Numbered from the stretch's first letter, positions 8,665 to 17,422 are shown. The stretch: DNA of 64,000 bases from Actinomycetales bacterium (GCA_002748155.1 PDRO01000005.1:1-64000), one strand, 5' to 3'. The notes: a model not told the origin generated them from the letters alone. Numbers and translations are program-made.

Positions 8665-8823
8665 GCCAGGAGCATGGGCTGCGCCGGCATCGGGCGAGTG
8701 TGCTGGCCGCCCTTGGCCGGTTCGTCCGCGAGTACCGTCTGAGCCACTGCTATGCGCGGGCCGAACCCCCTCCAGCGGCCCGCCCGCCGGAGCCACCCCG
8801 GCACACCGGATGGACTGACCCGC

Positions 8824-9378
8824 TCAATCGCGCACGACCGCAGCGAGGGCCGATAGCGGCAGGACCCGGAGCTCCCGCACGTTCTCCGGACGGCGCGGCA
8901 AGTCCAGAGCATGCTCGGCGATGTCCATGATCCCCTGCCCGACCGCGTCGATCGTGCCGGTGAAGCGTGCCCCGCCGACATCGACGACCGTGACCGGGGC
9001 TCGATCCCGACTGATCGCCCGGAGCGCGGCCGCGCAGGTGAACCCACGCGCGACCCGGGAGACGGTGCCCGCCTTCCCGGTCAGCCCGGACAGCGATCGC
9101 AGCGCGGAGAACGGTGCTAACACCGCGCGCTGTGGCGTCGGCCCGAGGAGCACCCAGTCGGCGCCGACGTCGAGCACCGAACCGACGCTCCGGCCCAAGC
9201 CGGCGACCTCGACAACCACCGGCGGGCCGTGTCGCATAGCGGACAACCGCTCAGCCATGCCGACCTGAGCACGCTCGTGGCGGGTCCGGTCCGCGACCTC
9301 GGCCGCGAGATCCAGGGCTTCGTCCGCGACCAGTCTCGCCTCTAGATCGTCGAAGAGACGCTCCCAGCGGATTGACAC
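8824..9378 (-). CDS. Conserved actinobacterial protein of unknown function
   Basis: The 184-residue protein starts SIRWERLFDDLEARL, with an amphipathic helical N-terminus rich in Ala/Glu/Arg (EVADRTRHERAQVGMAERL). Beta-strand-like segments follow (VVVEVAGLGRSVGSVLDVGADWVLLG and VTVVDVGGARFTGTIDAVGQGIMDI). Similar proteins are widespread beside this cluster in actinobacteria, but I cannot assign a function. No membrane segment is present. The GTG start has a purine-rich GAGGGGG stretch upstream. It converges with the HTH gene and is divergent from the LysM gene. Confidence 0.7.
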   Translation of the reverse strand: MSIRWERLFDDLEARLVADEALDLAAEVADRTRHERAQVGMAERLSAMRHGPPVVVEVAGLGRSVGSVLDVGADWVLLGPTPQRAVLAPFSALRSLSGLTGKAGTVSRVARGFTCAAALRAISRDRAPVTVVDVGGARFTGTIDAVGQGIMDIAEHALDLPRRPENVRELRVLPLSALAAVVRD

Positions 9379-9452
9379 GACCCTCGCCCCCTCAGGACAC
9401 CGACCTTGGCCGCCATTGTGCCACTCCCGCTTGACAACAGCGCTCCGATGGC

Positions 9453-9517
9453 GACAAACTCATTCGAACGAGGCAAACACATGCAAACGCAGGCAATGAT
9501 GGCTGTCGTAGGCAAAC
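9453..9517 (+). repeat. Five helically phased GRCAAAC-like repeats upstream of the LysM gene
   Basis: GACAAAC, GGCAAAC, TGCAAAC, GGCAATG and GGCAAAC begin at 9453, 9472, 9482, 9492 and 9511. The intervals are 19, 10, 10 and 19 bases, close to whole helical turns. They lie just after a TTGACA box (9431-9436) and just before the Shine-Dalgarno site of the LysM gene. They look like a cooperative operator; the binding protein is unknown. Confidence 0.65.
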
Positions 9518-9541
9518 CTGGGTAAGGGAAGGAGCCCGCTG

Positions 9542-10519
9542 ATGCAGGTGCCGGGGGGCCGTGAGATGCCGGGATCAGGCTCCCGGTCCAGCTCGATCGA
9601 CGAAGCCGACGTCCGTGACACGACCACCCCGCTTAAGCTGACCAGGAGCCCGGTGACCGTCCAGGCCCGGGCCGTGGCGAAGGCGATCATGGTCGCCTCG
9701 TTGAGCGCAGTCGGCGGCGGTCTCATCACCGGCACCTTGGCCCTGCTGGCGCTGACCAGCTATCGCAACCTGGCCGGCACCAGCCTCGCCGATCCGGCCG
9801 ACGTGCTCAGCTGCGCAATGGCTGGGATCGGCGCACTGCTCGCGGCCTGGCTGGGGCTGGGCGCTGCTTTGAGCGCGCTCAGTCGCATCCCTGGATTCGT
9901 CGGGCGCACGTGCGCCGAGCTGGCTGCCCGGATCGCCCCAGCAGCCCTGCGTCGTTGGGTGTCGTTCCTGCTCGGATCGAGCCTGGTGGGCGCATTCGTT
10001 CCGGGCACGGCAGTTGCCGACGGCGACGGTCCAGCCACTCGGTTACCGGCCAGCTGCAGCGTTCTCACGGTCGCTCCAGACCCGATGTTCCATGCACTCG
10101 ACCACCCAACGGAGCGCACCGACGGCCCTCCAGCCCAAACCGACGGTTCACTGGATCCGGCCGATCCGAAGTCGGAGGAGACGGACAACCCGGACGTTGC
10201 CGAGCCAGCATTCGTCCCGCTCGGGCCGTTGGGCCCTCGATCCCTCGACTGCACCAGTCCGCCGGCCGAGGACGACACGGCCGGTTCAGCCGGCTCGCGA
10301 AGCGACTCTGTCTACGTCGTACAACCGGGCGACACCCTCTGGGGGATCGCAGCAGCCCACCTCACGGTTCCCGGTGACGGAACAGCTCGTCCCAGCAAGG
10401 CGGCCATCGCCGAAACATGGCCGCTCTGGTATGCCGCGAATCGCGACGTCATCGGCCCCGACCCCCACCACATCGAGCCCGGTCAGCGGTTCGTCTTGCC
10501 GAATGGAGCAGATCGATGA
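9542..10519 (+). CDS. LysM-domain membrane protein
   Basis: The 325-residue protein has an N-terminal cytoplasmic stretch, two hydrophobic segments (about residues 50-75 and 90-110), another near residues 140-160, a long Pro/Asp/Glu-rich spacer, and a C-terminal LysM domain (VYVVQPGDTLWGIAAAHL ... IEPGQRFVLP). LysM domains bind peptidoglycan, so the protein probably spans the membrane and contacts the wall. The ATG follows GGAAGGAG by seven bases. Its stop overlaps the start of the Rv3235-family gene (ATGA). The promoter region holds TTGACA and five phased repeats. Confidence 0.88.
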   Translation: MQVPGGREMPGSGSRSSSIDEADVRDTTTPLKLTRSPVTVQARAVAKAIMVASLSAVGGGLITGTLALLALTSYRNLAGTSLADPADVLSCAMAGIGALLAAWLGLGAALSALSRIPGFVGRTCAELAARIAPAALRRWVSFLLGSSLVGAFVPGTAVADGDGPATRLPASCSVLTVAPDPMFHALDHPTERTDGPPAQTDGSLDPADPKSEETDNPDVAEPAFVPLGPLGPRSLDCTSPPAEDDTAGSAGSRSDSVYVVQPGDTLWGIAAAHLTVPGDGTARPSKAAIAETWPLWYAANRDVIGPDPHHIEPGQRFVLPNGADR

Positions 10520-11016
10520 CAGTCGGCAGTACACACCGGTTGCGGGTCCTGCCGGCTCCGGAATCACGGCCGCCCATCGTGCCGCCGGACGAGGTGTATG
10601 CCGTGCCTGGCAGGCCCTATGTGCAGGACAGCTTGGCCCTGGACTTCTCGGACGACGACTCCGTGGTGCCCCTAACCACCCGCCGCCGAGACCTGCCCGA
10701 TCCCGACCCGGTGGTTCGCCGGCTGGCTCAGGCGTTCGTCGAAGTCATGGCGGGAATGCGGCCAGCACCCCAGGTGCAGCGGCACGCCGCTCCGGACGTC
10801 TACGAAGTGCTGTGTCGACGGTCGACCCTCGCGTTGCACCGAGCCCGACAAGCTCGACGCAACGCGGTGGTGCGACTCGTGCGCGTCCAAGAACCAGCCG
10901 ACGGAGTTGCCGAAGCGTGCGTCGTGGTGATCCACCAGGACCGGGTCCGGGCCATGGCAATGCGCCTGACCGGACTCGACGGCAGGTGGCTCGTCACGGA
11001 CCTGCAGGTCGGCTGA
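10516..11016 (+). CDS. Rv3235 family protein (DUF6459)
   Basis: The 166-residue protein begins with an acidic/Pro-rich region. Its conserved C-terminal half (VRRLAQAFVEVMAGMRPAPQ ... VYEVLCRRS ... VRAMAMRLTGLDGRWLVTDLQVG) matches the Rv3235 family found beside secA in many actinobacteria. The fold resembles the small alpha/beta domain of NTF2-like accessory proteins, but its function is unknown. It overlaps the upstream LysM gene by four bases. A truncated second copy of its 3' end lies at 12731-12886, next to secA, separated by the beta-lactamase insert. Confidence 0.85.
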   Translation: MTVGSTHRLRVLPAPESRPPIVPPDEVYAVPGRPYVQDSLALDFSDDDSVVPLTTRRRDLPDPDPVVRRLAQAFVEVMAGMRPAPQVQRHAAPDVYEVLCRRSTLALHRARQARRNAVVRLVRVQEPADGVAEACVVVIHQDRVRAMAMRLTGLDGRWLVTDLQVG

Positions 11017-11039
11017 ACCGGATCGGCGGCGTTGCTTGC

Positions 11040-11220
11040 CCCGGCGGCGCAGTCGGTGTCTCCTGGGGAGAGTCCACGTCGCCGTCCGTCACCGTGGAGT
11101 CACCACTGAGACCCTTGACGAGGTCACTCACCAGTCTCGGTTCGGCGGCGACCTGGGCAGCCTCCTCATTCCCCTGGCCGGCCTGGACCTCGATGTTGAA
11201 CAAGTACCCGACCGACTCCT
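11040..11220 (-). pseudogene. secA: Decaying fragment of the secA 3' end
   Basis: These 181 bases align without net gaps to 13101-13281 in intact secA, with about 22 mismatches counted by eye (roughly 88 % identity). The reading frame still resembles SecA (FNIEVQAGQGNEEAAQ against [16 protein letters not shown], then [10 protein letters not shown] and DVDSPQET). The last 60-70 codons of secA are largely deleted: shared sequence resumes only at the Rv3235 stop region (up to 11028). It has no start signal and is a remnant of a duplicated Rv3235/secA junction. Confidence 0.9.
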
Positions 11221-11270
11221 ATCGAAACCGGGTACATGGAATGCCTCCCCTTGGTGACACCCGGCGGACC

Positions 11271-11357
11271 TCAGATCATCGGAACGTTCATCGCAAGAAG
11301 CAGGGCAGTCGCGACGACCAGGAGCTGCCACAACACCCCACCGAACGCTCTTGACAT
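11271..11357 (-). CDS. Possible 28-residue single-helix membrane protein
   Basis: This short frame starts at ATG eight bases after a strong GGAGG; a second GGAGG lies seven bases further upstream. It encodes MSRAFGG followed by a hydrophobic segment (VLWQLLVVATALLLAMNV) and stops at TGA. The strong ribosome binding site and the uninterrupted hydrophobic stretch favour a real small membrane peptide. It lies in the inserted segment and is divergent from the lipoprotein gene, about 97 bases away. I know of no family for it. It could also be a chance frame. Confidence 0.45.
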   Translation of the reverse strand: MSRAFGGVLWQLLVVATALLLAMNVPMI

Positions 11358-11442
11358 CTCGTTGTCCTCCGTCCTCCGAGCCGATCAGGCAACAAGAGCA
11401 GGTCGGGGACCAGCTCATCAATCCTTTTCCGAGAACGGCTGG

Positions 11443-11448
11443 TAGCCT
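11443..11448 (+). promoter_or_regulatory. -10 element of leaderless beta-lactamase-family gene
   Basis: TAGCCT is followed by six bases and then the ATG. No Shine-Dalgarno sequence is present. Confidence 0.6.
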
Positions 11449-11454
11449 CGATCG

Positions 11455-12582
11455 ATGAATCGGATCAGTCGCATGATCCTCGCCTCCCTACTTGCCGCAA
11501 CGCTGGCAGCCTGTACCGGCGCAACCAGCGGGGAAGCCCCTGTCGCCACGACTCACCAGACCCTGTCCGACCCTGCGCTGCAGCAACTGGCGACCAAGTC
11601 TGCGGCCGGCCTGGCCGCATCACTCCCGGCGGGTGGCGTTGTCGTTGCGGTCTTCCACGGCGATTCGCTCGCCATCGCCTCAGCAGGCATGCAGCCCGAC
11701 GGCACCCCTCTTCCCGCAAACGGCGCGTGGCGCATCGCCAGCGTCACCAAGCCCTTCATGGCCACGCTGACGCTGCGCGCCGCGGCAGAGGGCCTCGTCC
11801 GGCTCGACGCCCCCGTGGCCGACTACGTCGACATGGACATCCCTGAAGACATCACGATTGCCGATCTGCTGCGCCACACCAGCGGAATCTTCAACTACGT
11901 CGAAGACCCCACGATCCGCAACGAATTGATCGCCGATCTCGACCGCGTCTGGCAGCCCGAGACTCTTGTCGATCTTGCGCTCGAACAGACCCAGTTCAAC
12001 GGTACCCATGAGTTCTCGTACTCGAACACCAACTACCTCCTCATCGGGATGATCCTCGAAGCCGTGACAGGGGACAGCGCAGCAGACCTGCTCCAAGACG
12101 CCATCGTCGAGCCGCTCGGACTGGACGCCACCTACTTGACGATGCCCAACCGCAGCGATCAAGAACCCAAGCCGGTACCGGCGTTCTCGCAGTATGTGCC
12201 GAACGCTATGGCCCCGGACGGCGACTTTGTGTTCCCAGCGGTTGTGAGCAGCGAATGGACAGCGGGGGCGATGGTCTCGGACGGTGATGACCTGGCAACG
12301 TTCGTCAGGGCGGTCTTCGACGGGCGACTCCTTGACGACGCATCTCTCAACGCCATGACCGACTTGGCCCCCGGCACCCACTACGGGCTCGGTCTCGCCA
12401 GGAATCCAGAAGTGCGCACGCCGGTATGGGGCCACACCGGAGAGACCATCGGGTACGTCACCGAGCTCCTTTATGCACCCTCGGTTGACCGCGGTGTGGT
12501 CATCGGGTTCACCACGGACGACCTGCCGGAAGACAGCGAGTCCGATGCGCTCGAAGTGATGCGCGACCTCCTCAAGCTGTGA
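11455..12582 (+). CDS. Serine beta-lactamase / DD-peptidase-like lipoprotein (class C fold)
   Basis: The 375-residue protein has a lipoprotein signal peptide ending LAAC (Cys20) and so is probably anchored on the outer face of the membrane. The beta-lactamase/transpeptidase-like domain carries SVTK (Ser96, Lys99), YSN (Tyr189, Asn191) and HTG (His327 on). The HTG takes the place of KTG, as in class C-related esterases and D-aminopeptidases. Other hallmarks are DLLRHTSGI and EAVTGDSAADLL. Codon third positions (CTT, GAT, GTT, TCT) look less GC-biased than in neighbours, consistent with acquisition. Hydrolysis of a beta-lactam is not proven; D,D-carboxypeptidase or esterase activity is equally possible. 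Confidence 0.88.
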   Translation: MNRISRMILASLLAATLAACTGATSGEAPVATTHQTLSDPALQQLATKSAAGLAASLPAGGVVVAVFHGDSLAIASAGMQPDGTPLPANGAWRIASVTKPFMATLTLRAAAEGLVRLDAPVADYVDMDIPEDITIADLLRHTSGIFNYVEDPTIRNELIADLDRVWQPETLVDLALEQTQFNGTHEFSYSNTNYLLIGMILEAVTGDSAADLLQDAIVEPLGLDATYLTMPNRSDQEPKPVPAFSQYVPNAMAPDGDFVFPAVVSSEWTAGAMVSDGDDLATFVRAVFDGRLLDDASLNAMTDLAPGTHYGLGLARNPEVRTPVWGHTGETIGYVTELLYAPSVDRGVVIGFTTDDLPEDSESDALEVMRDLLKL

Positions 12583-12730
12583 TCATCCGGAACCGCACGC
12601 CACACCGCGGCCGTCTCGTCGCAGTCAAGGCGCAACACTCAACCGGCATCGGCCTGACGTTCGCCACGGCGTGCTGCTCAGCGCCTGCGCCGACACCGAC
12701 GGGACATCTGATTCGACACCGACGGGAACC

Positions 12731-12886
12731 ACCCCAGGTGCAGCGGCACGCCGCCCCGGACGTCTACGAAGTGCGTGTCGTGGTGATCCCCACCAGGACC
12801 GGGTCCGGGCCATGGCAATGCGCCTGACCAGACTCGACGGCAGGTGGCTCGTCACGGACCTGCAGGTCGGCTGAACCGGATCGGCG
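12731..12886 (+). pseudogene. Decaying fragment of the Rv3235-family gene 3' end
   Basis: The first 43 bases match 10767-10809 of the intact gene with one mismatch. About 106 bases are then missing, and the rest matches the intact gene from about 10916 through its stop and on to 11028, with one substitution and two small indels. At roughly 98 % it is much closer to its parent than the reciprocal secA fragment is. It lacks a start and has no function as a gene. Bases 12583-12730 before it belong to the insert and hold nothing I recognise. Confidence 0.9.
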
Positions 12887-12889
12887 CCT

Positions 12890-15751
12890 CTACTTGCCGC
12901 GGCGACGCGCCTTCTTCGATGATCTCTTCGGCTGCGTGCGGCGGACCCCTCCGCTGTCGCCCTGGGACCGGGTCGCAGCCCCCGACGTGTCGACGTCGCG
13001 CTCGACCGTGCCCCCGGTCTCGGACGGTGCCGAGTAGCGCAGCCGGGACGCTGGGGGCGCTTCCAACCCCTTGGCGGTGATCGCCGGGCCGCCGAAGGTG
13101 CCCGGCGGCGCAGCTGGCGTCTCCTGAGGGGAGTCCACGTCGTCGTCCGTCGCGGTGGGATCGCCACTGAGACCCTTGACGAGGTCGCTCACCGGTCTCG
13201 GTTTAGTGGCGACCTGGGTAGCCTCCTCATTCTCCTGGCCAACCTGGACCTCGATGTTGAACAGGTATCCGACCGACTCCTCCTTGATGGCATCCATCAT
13301 CGCCTCGAAGAGCTGATACCCCTCACGCTGGTACTCCACCAGCGGATCACGCTGGGCCATTGCCCGCAGCCCGATGCCCTGCTGGAGGTAGTCCATCTCG
13401 TACAGGTGCTCTCGCCACTTGCGGTCGAGCACCGACATCACGACCCGCCGCTCGACTTCCCGCATGGCCTCCTCACCGAGATCAGCCTCCCGTTGGTCGT
13501 ATGCATGGTGGGCATCACTGGTCAGCTGCTCGCGCAATGCCTCGGACGTGATCGCCGTCCGGCCCCCAGCAACCTCGGCAACGTCTTCCACCGAGATCGC
13601 AACCGGGTACAACGTATGCATCGCGGTCCACAACTGGTCCAGATCCCATTCCTCGGCGAATCCGGCCGCTGTCGCCTCGGCGACGTATGCCGCGACGACG
13701 TCGTTGACGAAGTGACGGACCTGCTCCTGCAAGTCGGCGCCGTCGAGCACCCGGCGGCGCTCCTCGTAGATGACCTGACGCTGCCGGTTGAGGACATCGT
13801 CGTACTTGAGGACGTTCTTGCGGATCTCGAAGTTCTGGGCTTCGACCTGGCTCTGGGCGCTGGCGATCGACCTCGTCACCATCTTGGACTCGATCGGGAC
13901 GTCATCCTCCATCTTGGCTGTGACCATGAACCGGTCGACCATCGCCGAGTTGAACAACCGCATGAGGTCGTCCTGCAGGCAGAGATAGAACCGCGACTCC
14001 CCAGGGTCTCCCTGGCGACCCGAACGCCCACGCAACTGGTTGTCGATCCGGCGCGATTCGTGCCGCTCGGTGCCCAAGACGTAGAGACCACCTAGATCGG
14101 TGACCTCGTCGTGTTCCTTGGCCACCGCCTGCTCGGCCTCTGCGAGCGCGGCGTCCCAGGCAGCTTCGTATTCCTCGGGGGTCTCTTGTGGATCGAGACC
14201 TCGCTGCTTCAGCTCCTGCACGGCCCGGAACTCGGGGTTGCCGCCCAGCATGATGTCGGTGCCACGGCCGGCCATGTTCGTGGCAACCGTCACAGCGCCC
14301 CGGCGACCGGCTTCGGCGACGATAGCCGCTTCCCGGGCGTGCTGCTTGGCGTTCAACACCTCGTGCTTGACCCCGCGCTTGCGCAGCAAGTTCGAGAGCA
14401 ATTCGCTCTTCTCCACCGAGACCGTGCCGACAAGCACCGGCTGACCCTTGGCGTACCGCTCGACGATGTCGTCGGCGACCGCGTCGAACTTCGCAGCCGC
14501 AGTGCGGTAGACCAAGTCGGGTTGGTCGACCCGGATCATCGGCATATTCGTCGGAATCGTCACGACGCCAAGCTTGTAGATGGAGTGCAACTCCGCCGCC
14601 TCGGTCTGGGCGGTGCCCGTCATCCCGGCCAGCTTGTCGTACATCCGGAAGTAGTTCTGCAGGGTGATCGTGGCCAGGGTCTGGTTCTCGTTCTTGATCT
14701 CCACCCCTTCCTTGGCCTCGATCGCTTGGTGCATCCCCTCGTTGTAGCGGCGGCCGGCGAGCATACGCCCGGTGTGCTCGTCGACGATGAGCACCTCGCC
14801 GTTGAGCACGACATAGTCCTTGTCTCGCTTGAACAGCTCCTTGGCCTTGATCGCGTTGTTGAGGTAGCCGATGAGCGGCGTGTTGACCGACTCGTAGAGG
14901 TTGTCGATGCCGAGAGTGTCCTCGACCTTCTCGATGCCGGCCTCGAGCACCCCGATGGCACGCTTCTTTTCGTCGACCTCGTAGTCGCCCATCCCCGAAT
15001 CCAGCTCGCCGCGCTGAAGGTCCTGCACGAGCTTTGCGAACTCGACATACCACTTGGTTGCCTGGTCGGCCGGGCCCGAGATGATCAAGGGTGTGCGGGC
15101 TTCGTCGATGAGAATCGAGTCGACCTCGTCGACGATCGCATAGTGATGTCCGCGCTGGACCAGCTCAGCAGTCGACCACGCCATGTTGTCGCGCAGATAG
15201 TCGAAGCCGAACTCGTTGTTCGTGCCGTACGTGATGTCTTTGGCGTATTCGGTGCGGCGTTGATCCGGCGTCATCGACGACAGGATGCAGCCGGTTTCGA
15301 TTCCGAGCGCTCGGTGCACGCGCCCCATCAGCTCGGACTGATACTCGGCGAGGTAGTCGTTAACCGTGATGACGTGCACACCCTTGCCCGTTAGGGCGTT
15401 GAGATAGCACGGCAACGTGGCCACCAGAGTCTTGCCCTCACCGGTCTTCATCTCGGCGACGTTGCCCTTGTGCAGGGCGGCGCCACCCATGATCTGCACG
15501 TCGAAGTGCCGCTTGCCGATCGTCCGTTTGGCCGCCTCACGGACCGCTGCGAACGCTTCGGGCAGGATGTCGTCGAGGGTGGCACCGTCGGCGAGCCGTT
15601 GTTTGAAGCTGTCCGTCTCTGCTCGGAGCTCGGCGTCGGTGAGCTTCTCGAAGTCCTCTTCGAGGACGTTGACCTGCGCCGCGATCCCTTCGAGCTGCTT
15701 GATCACCCGACCCTCGCCGGCACGCAGCATCTTCTCGAAAATCTTGGGCAC
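12890..15751 (-). CDS. secA: Preprotein translocase ATPase SecA (SecA1)
   Basis: The 953-residue motor drives secretory proteins through SecYEG. It shows the NBD1 Walker A motif (MKTGEGKTL, about residue 100), Walker B/DEAD-like [15 protein letters not shown], the preprotein cross-linking region, and NBD2 with [10 protein letters not shown] and [15 protein letters not shown] motifs. The helical wing and scaffold follow. The C-terminus is a Lys/Arg-rich tail ([12 protein letters not shown]) without the zinc-binding CxCxSG motif. Such tails are normal for actinobacterial SecA1. The GTG start follows GGAG by seven bases. The last 60-odd codons lie next to a duplicated junction left by an insertion. 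Confidence 0.97.
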   Translation of the reverse strand: MPKIFEKMLRAGEGRVIKQLEGIAAQVNVLEEDFEKLTDAELRAETDSFKQRLADGATLDDILPEAFAAVREAAKRTIGKRHFDVQIMGGAALHKGNVAEMKTGEGKTLVATLPCYLNALTGKGVHVITVNDYLAEYQSELMGRVHRALGIETGCILSSMTPDQRRTEYAKDITYGTNNEFGFDYLRDNMAWSTAELVQRGHHYAIVDEVDSILIDEARTPLIISGPADQATKWYVEFAKLVQDLQRGELDSGMGDYEVDEKKRAIGVLEAGIEKVEDTLGIDNLYESVNTPLIGYLNNAIKAKELFKRDKDYVVLNGEVLIVDEHTGRMLAGRRYNEGMHQAIEAKEGVEIKNENQTLATITLQNYFRMYDKLAGMTGTAQTEAAELHSIYKLGVVTIPTNMPMIRVDQPDLVYRTAAAKFDAVADDIVERYAKGQPVLVGTVSVEKSELLSNLLRKRGVKHEVLNAKQHAREAAIVAEAGRRGAVTVATNMAGRGTDIMLGGNPEFRAVQELKQRGLDPQETPEEYEAAWDAALAEAEQAVAKEHDEVTDLGGLYVLGTERHESRRIDNQLRGRSGRQGDPGESRFYLCLQDDLMRLFNSAMVDRFMVTAKMEDDVPIESKMVTRSIASAQSQVEAQNFEIRKNVLKYDDVLNRQRQVIYEERRRVLDGADLQEQVRHFVNDVVAAYVAEATAAGFAEEWDLDQLWTAMHTLYPVAISVEDVAEVAGGRTAITSEALREQLTSDAHHAYDQREADLGEEAMREVERRVVMSVLDRKWREHLYEMDYLQQGIGLRAMAQRDPLVEYQREGYQLFEAMMDAIKEESVGYLFNIEVQVGQENEEATQVATKPRPVSDLVKGLSGDPTATDDDVDSPQETPAAPPGTFGGPAITAKGLEAPPASRLRYSAPSETGGTVERDVDTSGAATRSQGDSGGVRRTQPKRSSKKARRRGK

Positions 15752-15876
15752 GCGGGACTCCCTCACAAATCAGCCGGCACGGGACCCACCGGACGAGAGA
15801 CTCGCACGTCGCACCTCGGGGTCACCTGCCAGGGTAGTCGCTGGCCGGGTATCCGATCCAACGCCCGGTCACTGGA

Positions 15877-15882
15877 TAAGGT
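15877..15882 (+). promoter_or_regulatory. -10 element of leaderless inositol monophosphatase gene
   Basis: TAAGGT is followed by six bases and then the GTG start; there is no Shine-Dalgarno sequence. Confidence 0.6.
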
Positions 15883-15888
15883 GCCGGA

Positions 15889-16737
15889 GTGTCCGACGCT
15901 GATACCGACGAGGTCCTCCAGCTGCTCCATGAGGTCGCCGCCGACGTCGTCCTCCCACGCTGGCGAGCGTTGGCCGAACACGAGATCATCGAGAAGAACC
16001 CCGGCGATCTGGTGACCGTCGCCGACCGCGAAGCCGAGGTGGCGATCACCAGATGGTTGCGCGACCGGAATCCGGACGCCCTGATCGTCGGCGAAGAGGC
16101 ATGTTCGGCTGATCCACTTCTGCTGCGATCACTTCCGCAGGCCGAGCATGCTTTCACCGTCGATCCGGTCGACGGCACCAAGAACTTCGTACGAGGCTCG
16201 CCGGACTTCGGGGTCATGGTCGCCGAGCTGCGGGGTGGCCTCACGGTGCGGGCCTGGATCTGGCAGCCGGTCCACCGGATTGCCATCGTGGCCGAACGCG
16301 GTTCCGGCGCCAGGAGATACGACCCGAGCGGGTGCATGACGCTGCGTTGCCCACCGGCTCCGAGTGAGCACCAGCGTTGGCGGCTGGCGACGTCCGCCTA
16401 CCGGCTCCGCGGCAGATCTCCCAACGGGCTCCCCGCACTTGTCGGCTCTTGGGTCAGCTGCGCGATCGACTACCCGCACTTGGTCGCCGGCGATGCGACC
16501 GCCCTGCTCTTCGGCCGCGCCATGCCCTGGGATCACGCTGCTGGCACCCTCGTCGTCACGGAGTCCGGAGGGGTGGTCACCCACCTCGATGGTCGCCCCT
16601 ATCTGCCGACCGATCTGCCTGATCGGCCCACCCCCTGGCAGCAGTGGTTGCTGGCTTCTCTGGGCCACCGCGCCCACGAGCCGATCCGGACGGCCCTGGC
16701 AACCGAACTCGGTGGGTGGTTGCGCTCGCTAGGCTGA
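15889..16737 (+). CDS. Inositol monophosphatase family phosphatase (possible histidinol-phosphatase)
   Basis: The 282-residue Mg-dependent phosphatase carries the family motifs in order: VTVADREAE, GEEA (about residue 66), DPVDGTKNF (about 90) and WDHAAGTLVVTESGG (about 213). Actinobacterial relatives act on histidinol phosphate (HisN), inositol phosphate or fructose 1,6-bisphosphate. Residues near the active site do not let me choose, and no his gene is adjacent. The start is a GTG placed six bases after TAAGGT. It is divergent from secA and converges with hpf. Confidence 0.88.
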   Translation: MSDADTDEVLQLLHEVAADVVLPRWRALAEHEIIEKNPGDLVTVADREAEVAITRWLRDRNPDALIVGEEACSADPLLLRSLPQAEHAFTVDPVDGTKNFVRGSPDFGVMVAELRGGLTVRAWIWQPVHRIAIVAERGSGARRYDPSGCMTLRCPPAPSEHQRWRLATSAYRLRGRSPNGLPALVGSWVSCAIDYPHLVAGDATALLFGRAMPWDHAAGTLVVTESGGVVTHLDGRPYLPTDLPDRPTPWQQWLLASLGHRAHEPIRTALATELGGWLRSLG

Positions 16738-16780
16738 CCCGGTCGCGGCAGCCATCGCCGTCCGTGCCCGGTCGTAGCGG

Positions 16781-17422
16781 TCAGGTGCTTTCCGGCGTCG
16801 GGACCGGCTCCAGGTGGATGACCCCGTACGACCAGCCACGACGCCGGTACACGACGCTGGCCTTGCCCGTGTCGGCATCGTTGAAGAGGTAGAAGTCGTG
16901 CCCCACCAGCTCCATCTGGTTGACTGCTTCGGCCAACGTCATGGGGTGGCTGGGGTGGACCTTCTCACGCACTTCGATCGGAGAGTCACCAACCGCGCCG
17001 AAGATGCCGTCCGAGTCGTTGACTTCGGGTTGCTCGGCAACCGCATCGGCATGATCGTCGGCGGTCGGCGCCACGCCCACGAGGCCGGGGTTCGAGGCCC
17101 CGGTGGGAGCTGCCCTCCGTGAACGCACCGCAGCCCGCCGCTTGTCACCAGCCCGGCGGAGCCGCTCGACGAGCTTCTCGATCGCCTGGTCGAACGCAAC
17201 GTACTTGTCCTCGTTGCTCGACTCGGCACGCACGACCGCACCCCGTTCCCGGCACGTGAGCTCGACGGATTCGGAATTGCGAGCGTTGCGTTCGTGAGTG
17301 ACGACGACATCTAGTCGGGTCACCTTAGGTGCGACCTGGGCCACCTTGGCCAGTTTGTCCTCCAAATGCTCGCGGAAGCGGTCAGAGACCTGGATGTGCC
17401 GACCGGTGACGACGATGTCCAC
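16781..17422 (-). CDS. hpf: Ribosome hibernation promoting factor, long form
   Basis: The 213-residue protein has an N-terminal S30AE/HPF domain (MDIVVTGRHIQVSDRFREHL, with the DVVVTHERNARN and VELTCRERGAVVRAES strands). A variable linker follows, then the C-terminal dimerisation domain (HPMTLAEAVNQMELVGHDFYLFND ... VVYRRRGWSYGVIHL). Long HPF joins two ribosomes into inactive 100S particles. The GTG start has AGGAGG five bases upstream. It lies between comF and secA, the usual actinobacterial neighbourhood. Confidence 0.95.
   Translation of the reverse strand: MDIVVTGRHIQVSDRFREHLEDKLAKVAQVAPKVTRLDVVVTHERNARNSESVELTCRERGAVVRAESSNEDKYVAFDQAIEKLVERLRRAGDKRRAAVRSRRAAPTGASNPGLVGVAPTADDHADAVAEQPEVNDSDGIFGAVGDSPIEVREKVHPSHPMTLAEAVNQMELVGHDFYLFNDADTGKASVVYRRRGWSYGVIHLEPVPTPEST

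Larger units (their letters stand above)
11221..12730. mobile_element. 1.5-kb inserted segment between duplicated Rv3235/secA junctions
   Basis: This stretch has no counterpart in the duplicated flanks. It carries a beta-lactamase-fold lipoprotein gene and a tiny membrane-protein frame on the opposite strand. The flanks are directly repeated: on the left, intact Rv3235 plus a secA tail fragment; on the right, an Rv3235 tail fragment plus intact secA. That layout is what single-crossover integration of a circular molecule, or a tandem duplication with an insertion, leaves behind. I see no transposase, terminal inverted repeats or integrase. Confidence 0.7.

Noticed and set aside
14111..15394. 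Long open frame antisense to secA (427 codons), and a similar 513-codon frame antisense to the 12S gene at 25319-26860
   Set aside because: High-GC genes commonly produce long antisense frames. The translations are rich in Arg/His/Asp with no domain, and the opposite strand carries clearly conserved genes.
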